IMG/VR virus record: IMGVR_UViG_3300011113_000596
Span: 1 to 42,740 of that record
Origin: a virus
DNA length: 42,740 nucleotides
Reading direction: 5' to 3' (one strand)
Position numbers and translations under genes: made by a program. The notes under the pieces were generated by a model that was not told the DNA's origin, made no database searches, and saw only the letters and a list, made by a program, of their open reading frames with translations. How positions within the stretch are numbered: position 1 is the stretch's first letter; each line of letters opens with the position of its first letter. Positions 1 through 6,033 of this stretch are shown piece after piece.

Positions 1-115
1 GCGGGCGATGGCCTACGGCCTGCTGGCTGCGGCCAACTGGGCGGACAGCCGCGACACGGCGTGCAAGCAGGCGGAACGCCGCCCCTCGCACCCCTACATC
101 ATTCCCCTGGCCTAA
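1..115 (+). CDS. 3' end of an unidentified protein (partial)
   Basis: The second reading frame is open from the left edge to a TAA at 113-115 and gives about 37 residues ending in HPYIIPLA. Third codon positions are almost all G or C, which fits a real gene of the GC-rich left arm. The start and most of the gene lie outside the window. No family is recognised. Confidence 0.6.
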   Translation, partial: RAMAYGLLAAANWADSRDTACKQAERRPSHPYIIPLA

Positions 116-174
116 CCCGGAGGGACACGATCTAACTGGGTGGTGCCAGCAACAACTGAACGTGATTCGTCCCT

Positions 175-194
175 GCCCCGGCTTCGGCTGGGGC
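175..194 (+). terminator. Hairpin with UUCG-type loop, possible terminator
   Basis: GCCCC (175-179) pairs with GGGGC (190-194) around a loop containing CTTCGG. It lies 60 bases after the stop of the partial gene and is followed by a modest T-rich stretch. It could end that gene's transcript; the T tract is weak. Confidence 0.4.
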
Positions 195-219
195 TAGGTT
201 GTTTGGGGGCCGGTCACCA

Positions 220-284
220 GGCTACTATCAGAAATCGCCCTGCGATTTCTGATTTATTTGTGGATGGTGCGCCTGATAGTAGCC
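220..284 (+). repeat. Composite hairpin element, copy 1
   Basis: Outer arms GGCTACTATCA (220-230) and TGATAGTAGCC (274-284) are exact reverse complements. Inside, TCAGAAATCGC and GCGATTTCTGA form an 11-bp inner stem with a CCT loop, followed by TTTATTTG. The TCA belongs to both stems. This is the first of six full copies, all in gaps between early gene clusters. The inner stem plus T-rich tail resembles an intrinsic terminator read rightward. Confidence 0.85.
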
Positions 285-319
285 CCCGCCTGGATGGCAT
301 GGACGCCGTGCATAAACGA

Positions 320-335
320 ATGAATAATTATTCAT
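320..335. repeat. 16-bp perfect palindrome, copy 1
   Basis: ATGAATAATTATTCAT is a perfect palindrome. The same 16 bases recur at 1746-1761, in both cases after a composite hairpin and shortly before a promoter. It could bind a dimeric regulator; no function is known. Confidence 0.7.
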
Positions 336-357
336 CTAATTTCGCCGGGCTACCCCG

Positions 358-385
358 TTGACATAGCCGCCGACCGTGGTATCAT
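358..385 (+). promoter_or_regulatory. Early promoter, leaderless, for gene at 392
   Basis: TTGACA (358-363), a 16-base spacer and TATCAT (380-385) with an extended TGG in front. The -10 ends 6 bases before the ATG at 392, so the expected start site is the start codon itself. Confidence 0.85.
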
Positions 386-391
386 ACCGTC

Positions 392-922
392 ATGTTCACC
401 ACCACCACCGCTTCGAACAACTTCCGCTCCCTGCTCGCCTCCGTCACCATCTTCGACCTGCACGCTGCCGAGACTTGGTACTCCGAGGCTCGGGCCTTCG
501 CGGAGTCGCTGCGTCCGCACACGGCGTGGTCGCTGGAAGTCTCCGCTAGCGTCGTGTCGGCATTCTCGCCCCGTGTTACTTGGGGCCACAATAAGGCCAA
601 GGCCCTCCAGTACTCGCAGGGTATCACGCCGAAGGGCCTGCGTTCCCATGTGGCCGCTGCCGACCGTTGCGTCGCGGACGGTTTCGACGGTCTGCGCGGT
701 CTGAAGACGAACGCATTCGCCCGTGCCATCGCCGGAGACATGGATGCCGTCGTGGTGGATGTGTGGATGTGCCGCGCTGCGGGCCTCGGCAAGGACGCGC
801 CGAACAAGCGCGAGTACCGTGAGATCGCGAACGCGGTGCGGGAAGTCGCCGCCGCCTACAACATGGAACCCGCCGTGATGCAGGCCCTGCTGTGGATCAT
901 CGTCCGAGGAAAGGCGCAGTAA
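392..922 (+). CDS. Conserved phage protein, possible DNA-glycosylase-like fold
   Basis: A 176-residue protein. It resembles a family often seen in phages of GC-rich hosts, with a segment carrying FSPRVTWGHN around residues 58-67, a LKTNAFARAI segment near 109-118, then GDMDAVVVDVWM near 119-130. I recall such proteins as helix-hairpin-helix, glycosylase-like in layout, but no catalytic residue is proven here. Start: the ATG is 6 bases after the promoter -10 and no Shine-Dalgarno can exist on such a transcript. First gene of the cluster 392-1555. The family assignment is from memory of motif spacing. Confidence 0.75.
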   Translation: MFTTTTASNNFRSLLASVTIFDLHAAETWYSEARAFAESLRPHTAWSLEVSASVVSAFSPRVTWGHNKAKALQYSQGITPKGLRSHVAAADRCVADGFDGLRGLKTNAFARAIAGDMDAVVVDVWMCRAAGLGKDAPNKREYREIANAVREVAAAYNMEPAVMQALLWIIVRGKAQ

Positions 923-937
923 TGCGCCAATTCCCCG

Positions 938-965
938 TTGACACGCACCCAAACCCGGATAGGAT
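938..965 (+). promoter_or_regulatory. Early promoter, leaderless, for gene at 972
   Basis: TTGACA (938-943), 16-base spacer, TAGGAT (960-965); 6 bases to the ATG at 972. Confidence 0.8.
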
Positions 966-971
966 ACGGAC

Positions 972-1205
972 ATGATCACCGAACTAAAGCCGATTCGCAA
1001 GCGTTCCACCCAGGTCGAACTTTCCCATAAGGAATTGGAAATTATTCAGCGTTTCCTGTTCCGCAGTCTGGTGGAAGTGATGCAGGAACTAAACACCTAT
1101 CGCGAAGTGCCGCACCACGACGCTTTCTACAAGGAAGCGAAGGCGGAGCGGGAAACGATCATCCGCCTGCAGATGAAGATTGATTCCGCAGTCCTCGACG
1201 CTTGA
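972..1205 (+). CDS. Small protein of unknown function (77 aa)
   Basis: Charged, mainly helical-looking 77-residue protein rich in Glu, Lys and Arg; no recognised motif, signal peptide or membrane segment. It has its own leaderless promoter. Its stop codon TGA (1203-1205) lies inside the TTGACA -35 box of the next gene's promoter, so termination of translation and the next promoter share bases. Confidence 0.75.
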   Translation: MITELKPIRKRSTQVELSHKELEIIQRFLFRSLVEVMQELNTYREVPHHDAFYKEAKAERETIIRLQMKIDSAVLDA

Positions 1206-1229
1206 CAGGGACGGAAAAAAAGGTATAAT
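1202..1229 (+). promoter_or_regulatory. Early promoter, leaderless, for gene at 1236
   Basis: TTGACA (1202-1207), 16-base spacer, TATAAT (1224-1229); 6 bases to the ATG at 1236. The -35 contains the stop codon of the upstream gene. Confidence 0.9.
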
Positions 1230-1235
1230 ACCGCC

Positions 1236-1418
1236 ATGAACCACGAAGCAATGGTGCTGGTCGAGTTCCGCAACTGCGCTCCCTACATCTACAGGATTCG
1301 GAGCGATACCCCGATCACGCTGGACCGGATCGTCAAGCACTTCCAAGATACGGAAGACTTCAACGAAGATCGGGACAGCATCACGATCATCGACGCATAC
1401 GGAGAGATCACGCTATGA
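1236..1418 (+). CDS. Small protein of unknown function (60 aa)
   Basis: A 60-residue protein beginning MNHEAMVLVEF and ending ITL, with alternating hydrophobic residues suggesting a small alpha/beta fold. Not recognised. It is expressed from a leaderless promoter and its stop overlaps the next start (ATGA at 1415-1418), so the two are translationally coupled. Confidence 0.75.
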   Translation: MNHEAMVLVEFRNCAPYIYRIRSDTPITLDRIVKHFQDTEDFNEDRDSITIIDAYGEITL

Positions 1419-1555
1419 ACCACCGACCCGGCAAATTCGTACACGACGCTTTCCGTGAGGGTATCCGACTCCGCCCCAAGACTTGGGGCAAGAAGAGCCG
1501 TGACCCTCGGGCTTTGAGGAGGGACGGAAAGCGGGAAATGGCTCGGGAAGTGTGA
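1415..1555 (+). CDS. Very small basic protein (46 aa)
   Basis: Starts at the ATG that overlaps the upstream stop by the ATGA arrangement. The 46 residues are rich in Arg and Lys (KTWGKKSRDPRALRRDGKR) and end in MAREV. Net positive charge suggests nucleic-acid binding or packing against a negative partner, but nothing specific is recognised. The coupling to 1236 and GC-rich codon ends support it as real. Confidence 0.6.
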   Translation: MNHRPGKFVHDAFREGIRLRPKTWGKKSRDPRALRRDGKREMAREV

Positions 1556-1636
1556 GCCAGCCGTGGAGGGGATCCAGGTACTCGGCCTAGCCAACGGACG
1601 CCGCCGAGATACTTGGGTCCCCTCTGGGGCCGGTCA

Positions 1637-1705
1637 GCTACTATCAAAGTTCGCTATGCGAACTTTGATTTTCTTTGATATTATTGGACGCCGCCTGATA
1701 GTAGC
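1637..1705 (+). repeat. Composite hairpin element, copy 2
   Basis: GCTACTATCA (1637-1646) pairs with TGATAGTAGC (1696-1705). The inner stem TCAAAGTTCGC/GCGAACTTTGA has a TAT loop and is followed by TTTTCTTTG. The stem sequence differs from copy 1 but pairing is kept. It lies in the 300-base gap between the genes ending at 1555 and starting at 1856. Confidence 0.85.
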
Positions 1706-1745
1706 CGGCCCCTGGATGGGACAGACTGCATAAGTATGCACCGGG

Positions 1746-1761
1746 ATGAATAATTATTCAT
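1746..1761. repeat. 16-bp perfect palindrome, copy 2
   Basis: ATGAATAATTATTCAT again, identical to 320-335, here 23 bases before the -35 of the promoter at 1785. Confidence 0.7.
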
Positions 1762-1784
1762 TGCGTTTTTGCCGGGCTAGGGGG

Positions 1785-1812
1785 TTGACTTCTACCGTAG
1801 CCCCGTTATAAT
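1785..1812 (+). promoter_or_regulatory. Early promoter for gene at 1856
   Basis: TTGACT (1785-1790), 16-base spacer, TATAAT (1807-1812). Unlike its neighbours it leaves a leader of about 37 bases before the GTG start. That leader carries a hairpin GCCCC-TGT-GGGGC (1830-1842) just before AAAGG, which may affect ribosome access. Confidence 0.8.
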
Positions 1813-1855
1813 TCGCGTATCACCCAACCGCCCCTGTGGGGCAAAGGCACCAACC

Positions 1856-2248
1856 GTGAAGACCCTCGCCGCCGTCAAGATCCCCGCTGACCTCACCGTC
1901 CCCGCCTCCGTCGTGGACATCACCACCGACCTGTCGTCCATGTACCCGCTCATCGGGTGCGACATCGTGCAGCCGCTCCGCGTCCCCGACGTGAAGGACG
2001 CGCTCCTGTGGTGCGACGAAGAGGCCCTGTGCAAGGTCGAGCCGACGTTCAACGTCCGCGCCAGCATCCTCGCCCGTACCCCGATCTTCGGGGACACGAT
2101 CCTCGCGGGGGACAACGGCGAGAAGATCGTCAACCTCCAGATGGACCGTCCGAAGGTCTTCTTCGAACTGCTCCAGAGGGAGGCCGAGCGGTTCGTGGCC
2201 GAGAACGGTAACTTCACCGCCGAGCAGGTGCTGGACGCTATGGGCTAA
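1856..2248 (+). CDS. DUF3846-like phage protein
   Basis: A 130-residue protein starting at GTG. The middle carries IGCDIVQP, then LLWCDEEAL, then a segment ending FGDTILAGDNGE. This order (value, WCDEE, ... GD-x-I-x-G) resembles the small phage family I know as DUF3846, whose function is not established. An AAAGG lies 9 bases before the GTG, after a leader hairpin, so this gene uses a conventional leader while most neighbours do not. Confidence 0.7.
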   Translation: MKTLAAVKIPADLTVPASVVDITTDLSSMYPLIGCDIVQPLRVPDVKDALLWCDEEALCKVEPTFNVRASILARTPIFGDTILAGDNGEKIVNLQMDRPKVFFELLQREAERFVAENGNFTAEQVLDAMG

Positions 2249-2255
2249 TCTGCCG

Positions 2256-2293
2256 GGGGCTAGGAAAGAAAGAAATAAATCTTTCCTAGCCCC
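2256..2293 (+). terminator. Strong hairpin abutting the next promoter
   Basis: GGGGCTAGGAAAG (2256-2268) and CTTTCCTAGCCCC (2281-2293) are exact reverse complements, 13 bp. The stem ends one base before the TTGACA at 2294. There is no U tract, so it may act as an insulator or transcript-end stabiliser rather than a classic terminator. Confidence 0.6.
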
Positions 2294-2321
2294 TTGACAA
2301 GCCCGGAAAGAAAGGTAGAAT
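2294..2321 (+). promoter_or_regulatory. Early promoter, leaderless, for gene at 2328
   Basis: TTGACA (2294-2299), 16-base spacer, TAGAAT (2316-2321); 6 bases to ATG 2328. Confidence 0.85.
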
Positions 2322-2327
2322 ACCACC

Positions 2328-2585
2328 ATGAGCATCCGAATCACCGTCAAGGACTTGGACAAGGCCGTCATCGAACTGAACTCGACGCTAGGCTTCACGA
2401 TGGGGCAGGACGGATCGTTCTGCCTGCAGGGAGCCTACGGGGGCTGGCAGCTCCAGCGTAAGCACCAGACGGGAATCATGTCCGTCACGAGCGGTTACAT
2501 CCCGAAGCGCGCATTGTTCGACCGCATCACGGACATGAGGCGCGGAGCGCAGATTGCGCTGAATAAATGTTTTTTGGCCCCTTGA
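2328..2585 (+). CDS. Small protein of unknown function (85 aa)
   Basis: Begins MSIRITVKDLDKAVIELN and has an aromatic, Gly-rich centre (GAYGGWQLQRK), suggesting a compact mixed fold. No family recognised. Leaderless promoter; the stop TGA (2583-2585) falls within the next -35 TTGACA. Confidence 0.75.
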   Translation: MSIRITVKDLDKAVIELNSTLGFTMGQDGSFCLQGAYGGWQLQRKHQTGIMSVTSGYIPKRALFDRITDMRRGAQIALNKCFLAP

Positions 2586-2609
2586 CACCCGCCAAAAGAA
2601 AGGTACAAT
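2582..2609 (+). promoter_or_regulatory. Early promoter, leaderless, for gene at 2616
   Basis: TTGACA (2582-2587), 16-base spacer, TACAAT (2604-2609); 6 bases to ATG 2616. Confidence 0.85.
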
Positions 2610-2615
2610 ACGAAC

Positions 2616-2918
2616 ATGAACGACACCACCGAACTTCCGCTCTCCACCGTCCTCCGCCTCTCGCTCTCCAACCACGACACTCTGTATGTGTCCTTCACCA
2701 AGAAGGACGGTACGCAGGAGAGCCGTGAGATCACGACCGATCCCGTCTTCATCAATCAGCTCGGAGGCACTCTGCCCAAGGGCTGCCGTCGCACCGCGCA
2801 GGGCTACATCTGCGCCTTCGACATCAACAAGAAGGACTGGATCCTGATCGGTGAGGACAAGATCATCGGCATCATGGGTTACTCCAAGAAGACGGAAAAG
2901 ATGCTGAATTGGGCTTGA
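2616..2918 (+). CDS. Small protein of unknown function (100 aa)
   Basis: A 100-residue protein with alternating hydrophobic stretches (LYVSFTKKDG, WILIGEDKIIGIMGY), probably a small beta-rich domain. No motif recognised. Leaderless promoter; its stop TGA (2916-2918) is inside the -35 box of the next gene. Confidence 0.75.
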   Translation: MNDTTELPLSTVLRLSLSNHDTLYVSFTKKDGTQESREITTDPVFINQLGGTLPKGCRRTAQGYICAFDINKKDWILIGEDKIIGIMGYSKKTEKMLNWA

Positions 2919-2942
2919 CACGCACCACGAACCCGGTATAAT
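2915..2942 (+). promoter_or_regulatory. Early promoter, leaderless, for gene at 2949
   Basis: TTGACA (2915-2920), 16-base spacer, TATAAT (2937-2942); 6 bases to ATG 2949. Confidence 0.9.
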
Positions 2943-2948
2943 ACCACC

Positions 2949-3203
2949 ATGAACAGCACCACCGACATGTACTTCGACCTCTACAACAAGGCCGCTACCC
3001 GCTGCAACGAATACGCCTTCGCCATCGGCTGGGCGCAGGGCAGCATGAAGGGAACGATCCTCACGCTGGAGGCGATCCTCAAGACCAAGATGACGCAGGC
3101 GGAAAAGGCCCGTGCCATCCGCGCCGAGATCGCCAGGCTGGAGGAGATCGTCAAGGACATCAACGACCCGGCGACCCTGTTCAACAACAGGGGGCGGGCG
3201 TAA
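2949..3203 (+). CDS. Small helical protein of unknown function (84 aa)
   Basis: An 84-residue protein. Residues about 30-75 form a charged heptad-like helix (KTKMTQAEKARAIRAEIARL), so a coiled coil or helical hairpin is likely. Leaderless promoter. Last gene before a candidate structured RNA segment, a terminator and composite hairpin copy 3. Confidence 0.75.
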   Translation: MNSTTDMYFDLYNKAATRCNEYAFAIGWAQGSMKGTILTLEAILKTKMTQAEKARAIRAEIARLEEIVKDINDPATLFNNRGRA

Positions 3204-3308
3204 GAAATAAAAAATACCGCGTGTAAGGCGTACTAGTTATCTTACACGAACCATCAACTGGTTGCAACGGAAGGTGGCACGGAGGTGGCGGAGCCTCCAA
3301 GACCTCTG
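3204..3308 (+). other. Non-coding, possibly structured 3' region or small RNA
   Basis: No ORF. Hairpins can be read: GTGTAAG (3221-3227) with CTTACAC (3241-3247), and AACCA (3249-3253) with TGGTT (3259-3263), followed by a GGAGG...CCTCC segment. A terminator follows at 3309, so this could be a structured 3' untranslated region or a short RNA. It matches no RNA family I recognise. Confidence 0.35.
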
Positions 3309-3340
3309 ACCCGCTCTCTTTAGGGCGGGTTATGTCTTTG
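3309..3340 (+). terminator. Intrinsic terminator
   Basis: ACCCGC (3309-3314) pairs with GCGGGT (3325-3330), followed by TATGTCTTTG. It sits directly before composite hairpin copy 3, making a tandem arrangement. Confidence 0.65.
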
Positions 3341-3411
3341 GGCTACTATCAGAAAGTCCACCTGGACTTTCTGATTTTTGTGATTATTTTGTGGACGGCG
3401 TGATAGTAGCC
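3341..3411 (+). repeat. Composite hairpin element, copy 3
   Basis: GGCTACTATCA (3341-3351) pairs with TGATAGTAGCC (3401-3411). Inner stem TCAGAAAGTCCA/TGGACTTTCTGA has a two-base loop and is followed by TTTTTG, the best terminator-like tail so far. Confidence 0.85.
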
Positions 3412-3479
3412 TGGGACTGGCCCGGACTGACCGGCTTATCGGACTCAAAATATTTTTGGATTTGTTTGACGCTTCCCTC

Positions 3480-3507
3480 TTGACTCTCGCCGGGTGTCTG
3501 CTATACT
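3480..3507 (+). promoter_or_regulatory. Early promoter, leaderless, for gene at 3514
   Basis: TTGACT (3480-3485), 16-base spacer, TATACT (3502-3507); 6 bases to ATG 3514. Confidence 0.85.
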
Positions 3508-3513
3508 GCCCGC

Positions 3514-3750
3514 ATGACCTACGACCACGACAACCCCGAGTACGAGAACGACATTCCCTACGACAGCATGATCGATGACCTGACCGACGAGGAGGCCGTC
3601 ATGGAGTTGATGGAGGAGGGCTACAGCGAGGAGGAGGCCCGCCGTATGCTGGGCGACTACGAGTCCGACGAGACCTACTACGACCATGACGATGACATCC
3701 CCGACATGGATGACTTCCGTGACTTCGTGGATGACGAGGACTTCGAATGA
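3514..3750 (+). CDS. Extremely acidic small protein, candidate DNA mimic
   Basis: A 78-residue protein in which about 34 residues are Asp or Glu and only three are Arg/Lys. The centre (EEAVMELMEEGYSEEEARRM) looks like a UBA-type helical bundle, flanked by Asp-rich tails. Small, very acidic early phage proteins are often DNA mimics that block restriction or other DNA-binding proteins (for example T7 Ocr); that role is inference. Leaderless promoter; stop overlaps the next start as ATGA (3747-3750). Confidence 0.8.
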   Translation: MTYDHDNPEYENDIPYDSMIDDLTDEEAVMELMEEGYSEEEARRMLGDYESDETYYDHDDDIPDMDDFRDFVDDEDFE

Positions 3751-4106
3751 TCGCACACATCGGACTGACTGAATGCCGACCCTCCGCGTCAAAGTCTTGG
3801 ACGACGCGGAGGATCAGGCAGATGGAGATCGCCTTTTGCCGGGCGTACACCTTTGCAATGGTGGACCATCCCGGCTACTTGAGTCCGTGTTCACGAACGC
3901 CTATCTACGTGAACCCCGATGGTTCGTTCACCTCCATGCTGGTTGTTTCCCTGCATGGCATGACTTCGGACGAGGGCAACAATCTTCTCTCCGACGTTAT
4001 GGCACAGATGTCGCGCTGGGGCTACCTGACCTCCTTCCAAGTTTTTGATGATTTTCTCACCCAGCCTCTTGACAACGCCGAACAGACTGGTACAATACCC
4101 GCATGA
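3747..4106 (+). CDS. Unknown protein (119 aa)
   Basis: A 119-residue protein coupled to the acidic gene by ATGA. Residues about 29-90 (FCRAYTFAMVDHPGYL ... MLVVSLHGMTSDEGNN) look like a folded domain; the N-terminal 25 residues are basic. Not recognised. The promoter of the next gene lies inside its 3' end and its own stop overlaps the next ATG (ATGA at 4103-4106). Confidence 0.65.
   Translation: MIAHIGLTECRPSASKSWTTRRIRQMEIAFCRAYTFAMVDHPGYLSPCSRTPIYVNPDGSFTSMLVVSLHGMTSDEGNNLLSDVMAQMSRWGYLTSFQVFDDFLTQPLDNAEQTGTIPA
4069..4096 (+). promoter_or_regulatory. Early promoter inside the upstream gene, leaderless
   Basis: TTGACA (4069-4074), 16-base spacer, TACAAT (4091-4096); 6 bases to ATG 4103. 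It lies within the coding end of the gene 3747-4106. Confidence 0.85.
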
Positions 4107-4324
4107 AGCCCTCCAACACCGACATCAGCGACCTGCTCAACGGCATTCACAACTTCGTGCAGGAGAACCCCGACTGGCCGGATGACGAGGCAAAAGTCGC
4201 CCGCCTCGCAATGGCCTACATGATGTTCACCAAGATGTGCGGCCCGGAAGATGTGACGGAGGAGGAGTACGAGTTCGTCATGTCTCTTTACAACACCCTT
4301 CAGGAGATCGGCAGCAATGAGTAA
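4103..4324 (+). CDS. Small acidic helical protein (73 aa)
   Basis: A 73-residue acidic protein with a Met-rich helix (LAMAYMMFTKM). A comparable AAYMML segment occurs in the next protein, so the two may be distant relatives. Function unknown. Overlaps the next gene by 8 bases. Confidence 0.7.
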   Translation: MKPSNTDISDLLNGIHNFVQENPDWPDDEAKVARLAMAYMMFTKMCGPEDVTEEEYEFVMSLYNTLQEIGSNE

Positions 4325-4715
4325 CCCCACCAACAACTTCAACAACTTCTTCAAGATGGACAAGCCCGCCGATGTTGACATGATGGGCAAGTTCAAGCCC
4401 ACCATCAGCGAGGTGGTCAAGAGCCTCATCGACATCACGCTCCGCAACCCGTTCTTCTACAAGGACGAGAACACCCGACTGTCGGTCTGTGCTGGCATCC
4501 TCTACGCCACGCAGGAACTCGCAATGGCGAAGGAGCGCGGTGAGCGTCCGAAGGATGTCGATGTCGGCATGGCAGCGTACATGATGCTGCTGGGCGACAT
4601 GATGAGCATGACCTACGACGAGTTCGCAGGCGACAAGGAGCGCGAGTTCTTCCCGCACAACCGTGACAACTACGAGCAGGACTTGGAGGATGGCATGGAG
4701 GACAACGAGTTCTGA
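4317..4715 (+). CDS. Unknown protein (132 aa)
   Basis: A 132-residue protein with an Asn-rich N-terminus (MSNPTNNFNNFF), a probable helical core and a strongly acidic C-terminus (EQDLEDGMEDNEF). Not recognised. Its start ATG overlaps the end of the previous gene, indicating coupled translation. Confidence 0.7.
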   Translation: MSNPTNNFNNFFKMDKPADVDMMGKFKPTISEVVKSLIDITLRNPFFYKDENTRLSVCAGILYATQELAMAKERGERPKDVDVGMAAYMMLLGDMMSMTYDEFAGDKEREFFPHNRDNYEQDLEDGMEDNEF

Positions 4716-4716
4716 C

Positions 4717-4744
4717 TTGACAACCCGCGCCCATCGGTTATAAT
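4717..4744 (+). promoter_or_regulatory. Promoter for tRNA-Lys
   Basis: TTGACA (4717-4722), 16-base spacer, TATAAT (4739-4744); the expected start is 2 bases before the mature tRNA at 4753. Confidence 0.85.
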
Positions 4745-4752
4745 GGGCATCC

Positions 4753-4825
4753 GCCTCTGTAGCGCAGTTGGTAGCGCAGTAGACTTTTAATCTATTGGTC
4801 GTGGGTTCGAACCCCACCGGAGGCA
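4753..4825 (+). tRNA. tRNA-Lys (anticodon TTT)
   Basis: Complete cloverleaf: acceptor GCCTCTG/CGGAGGC, D-arm GCGC...GCGC, anticodon loop CTTTTAA (TTT), T-arm GTGGG-TTCGAAC-CCCAC. No CCA is encoded. It decodes AAA and AAG. Confidence 0.95.
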
Positions 4826-4826
4826 C

Positions 4827-4855
4827 TTGACATCCGCACCCAAACCTGATACAAT
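4827..4855 (+). promoter_or_regulatory. Early promoter with leader, for gene at 4878
   Basis: TTGACA (4827-4832), 17-base spacer, TACAAT (4850-4855), then a leader with AAGGAG about 8 bases before the ATG. The segment GATACAATACACCCAACAAG and the next 9 bases recur at 5795-5823 in front of gene 5825. Confidence 0.85.
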
Positions 4856-4877
4856 ACACCCAACAAGGAGACTGACC

Positions 4878-5075
4878 ATGTGCAAGACTCGTGTGATTAC
4901 CGTTGACGCAGACGCTTTCTACGCTAACCTGAAGGGGCTTGATGCGACTGCTGCATCCCTCAAGGCTGCGGGAAAGACTGACGATGAGATCAGCATGGCT
5001 GTTGAGCGGAAGATTGCCGATGCGCTCAACAACACCACCACGAAGGTTCTGAAGAAGGGAGCAGGAAAGCCGTGA
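4878..5075 (+). CDS. Small protein of unknown function (65 aa)
   Basis: Starts at the ATG after AAGGAG. The 65 residues begin MCKTRVITVDADAF and continue with Ala/Lys-rich helices ending KKGAGKP. Function unknown. The stop overlaps the GTG start of the next gene (GTGA at 5072-5075). Confidence 0.75.
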   Translation: MCKTRVITVDADAFYANLKGLDATAASLKAAGKTDDEISMAVERKIADALNNTTTKVLKKGAGKP

Positions 5076-5356
5076 GCAACTTTGACCCCATCCCCCGCCT
5101 TCAGCAGATCGCTGCAACCATTGAGGAGAGCGGTGCAGACATCTTTGATGCTCCCGCCACCGCAGCGCACTACATTGAGTGTGCCATCAAGGAGATTGAG
5201 CGGCTCCGAAAGGAGCGCGACGAGGCGAGGCGGATGCTGTGCGAAGAATGGGCACAGCAGGATGGTCTGCCGTTGGATTGGCAGGGCAGGCGTGGCGCAG
5301 AGGGCATGGCAGAGTTCGTCAAGTGGGATTGCTTCAAGGAGAGCACCGATGTTTGA
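5072..5356 (+). CDS. Small coiled-coil protein with WDCFK motif (94 aa)
   Basis: Starts at GTG overlapping the previous stop. Residues about 36-56 form a charged helix (IKEIERLRKERDEARRM) and the C-terminus carries KWDCFKE. The same helix plus W-(D/E)-C-(F/Y)-K layout occurs in the proteins at 5349 and 5825, indicating a small paralogous family. Function unknown. Confidence 0.75.
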   Translation: MSNFDPIPRLQQIAATIEESGADIFDAPATAAHYIECAIKEIERLRKERDEARRMLCEEWAQQDGLPLDWQGRRGAEGMAEFVKWDCFKESTDV

Positions 5357-5552
5357 GTTCCGCCGGGGCAACTACGAACAGAAAAGCAGGCAGATTCTTG
5401 AAGCCACGGAGGGCTTGAGCAGCACCAACGCTGAAGGAACGCACCTGATCGAATGCCTGCGATCACAGTTGTCTGATGTCACCGAGGAGATGGAACGGCT
5501 GCGGTTTGGGTGGGAGTGCTACAAGAACTACAAGGAGAACATCGATGACTGA
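5349..5552 (+). CDS. Small protein of the WDCFK family (67 aa)
   Basis: Begins MFEFRRGNYEQK at an ATG inside the end of the previous gene. It has a helical body and the C-terminal WECYKNYKENIDD, a variant of the WDCFK motif. It ends in ATGACTGA, overlapping the start of the next gene. Function unknown. Confidence 0.65.
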   Translation: MFEFRRGNYEQKSRQILEATEGLSSTNAEGTHLIECLRSQLSDVTEEMERLRFGWECYKNYKENIDD

Positions 5553-5796
5553 CCCCATCTTTGACTCCCTCGTTGAGTACGACAAGTTGCAAATCGTCTT
5601 CTCTCAGCTCATGGAGTACTGGCTAGAGGGAATGCAGCCCCCGGAATCTTTGGTCAACGAGTACTACGACCAGTTGACCCAGGTCCAGGTAGTCGCATCG
5701 GACTCAAAATTGTTTGAAAAAATTAACAGAGAGACTGCTGACTTCTTCGACAAAATTAATTCGCAGTACGCACTTGACAGCACACGGCGACTGTGA
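5545..5796 (+). CDS. Small protein of unknown function (83 aa)
   Basis: Begins MTDPIFDSLVEYDK at an ATG that overlaps the previous stop. Predicted mostly helical and acidic. No family recognised. Its last codons run through the promoter of gene 5825: the stop (5794-5796) is in the promoter spacer next to the -10. Confidence 0.7.
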   Translation: MTDPIFDSLVEYDKLQIVFSQLMEYWLEGMQPPESLVNEYYDQLTQVQVVASDSKLFEKINRETADFFDKINSQYALDSTRRL

Positions 5797-5802
5797 TACA
5801 AT
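5774..5802 (+). promoter_or_regulatory. Early promoter with leader, for gene at 5825
   Basis: TTGACA (5774-5779), 17-base spacer, TACAAT (5797-5802), then a leader nearly identical to that before 4878, with AAGGAG. Confidence 0.85.
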
Positions 5803-5824
5803 ACACCCAACAAGGAGACTGACA

Positions 5825-6028
5825 ATGAACAAGATTGAAAAGAGACTCGCTGAACGCAAGACCACCGTGGAGCAGGAACTCCAAGCCCTGATCGTGAAGT
5901 GCAACATGCTCAAGCGTCAGCGCGACGAGGCAAGGCGGCGAAACTGTGAGTTGCTGCATGAAGGCTATGGTCGCTCTCCCGAAGAGTGGGCAGAGCGCAA
6001 AGGATGGGACTGCTTCAAGAAGGACTGA
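5825..6028 (+). CDS. Small coiled-coil protein of the WDCFK family (67 aa)
   Basis: Begins MNKIEKRLAERKTTVEQ; the helix continues to LKRQRDEARRRNCE and the protein ends GWDCFKKD. It is a shorter paralog of the protein at 5072 (RDEARR ... WDCFK). A duplicated promoter-leader comes with it, so a whole promoter-gene unit may have been copied. Function unknown. Confidence 0.75.
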   Translation: MNKIEKRLAERKTTVEQELQALIVKCNMLKRQRDEARRRNCELLHEGYGRSPEEWAERKGWDCFKKD

Positions 6029-6033
6029 CTGGC

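Noticed and set aside
4278-5117. Leftward open frame of 279 codons across 4317-5075
   Set aside because: It runs through tRNA-Lys and two promoters and is antisense to coupled rightward genes.
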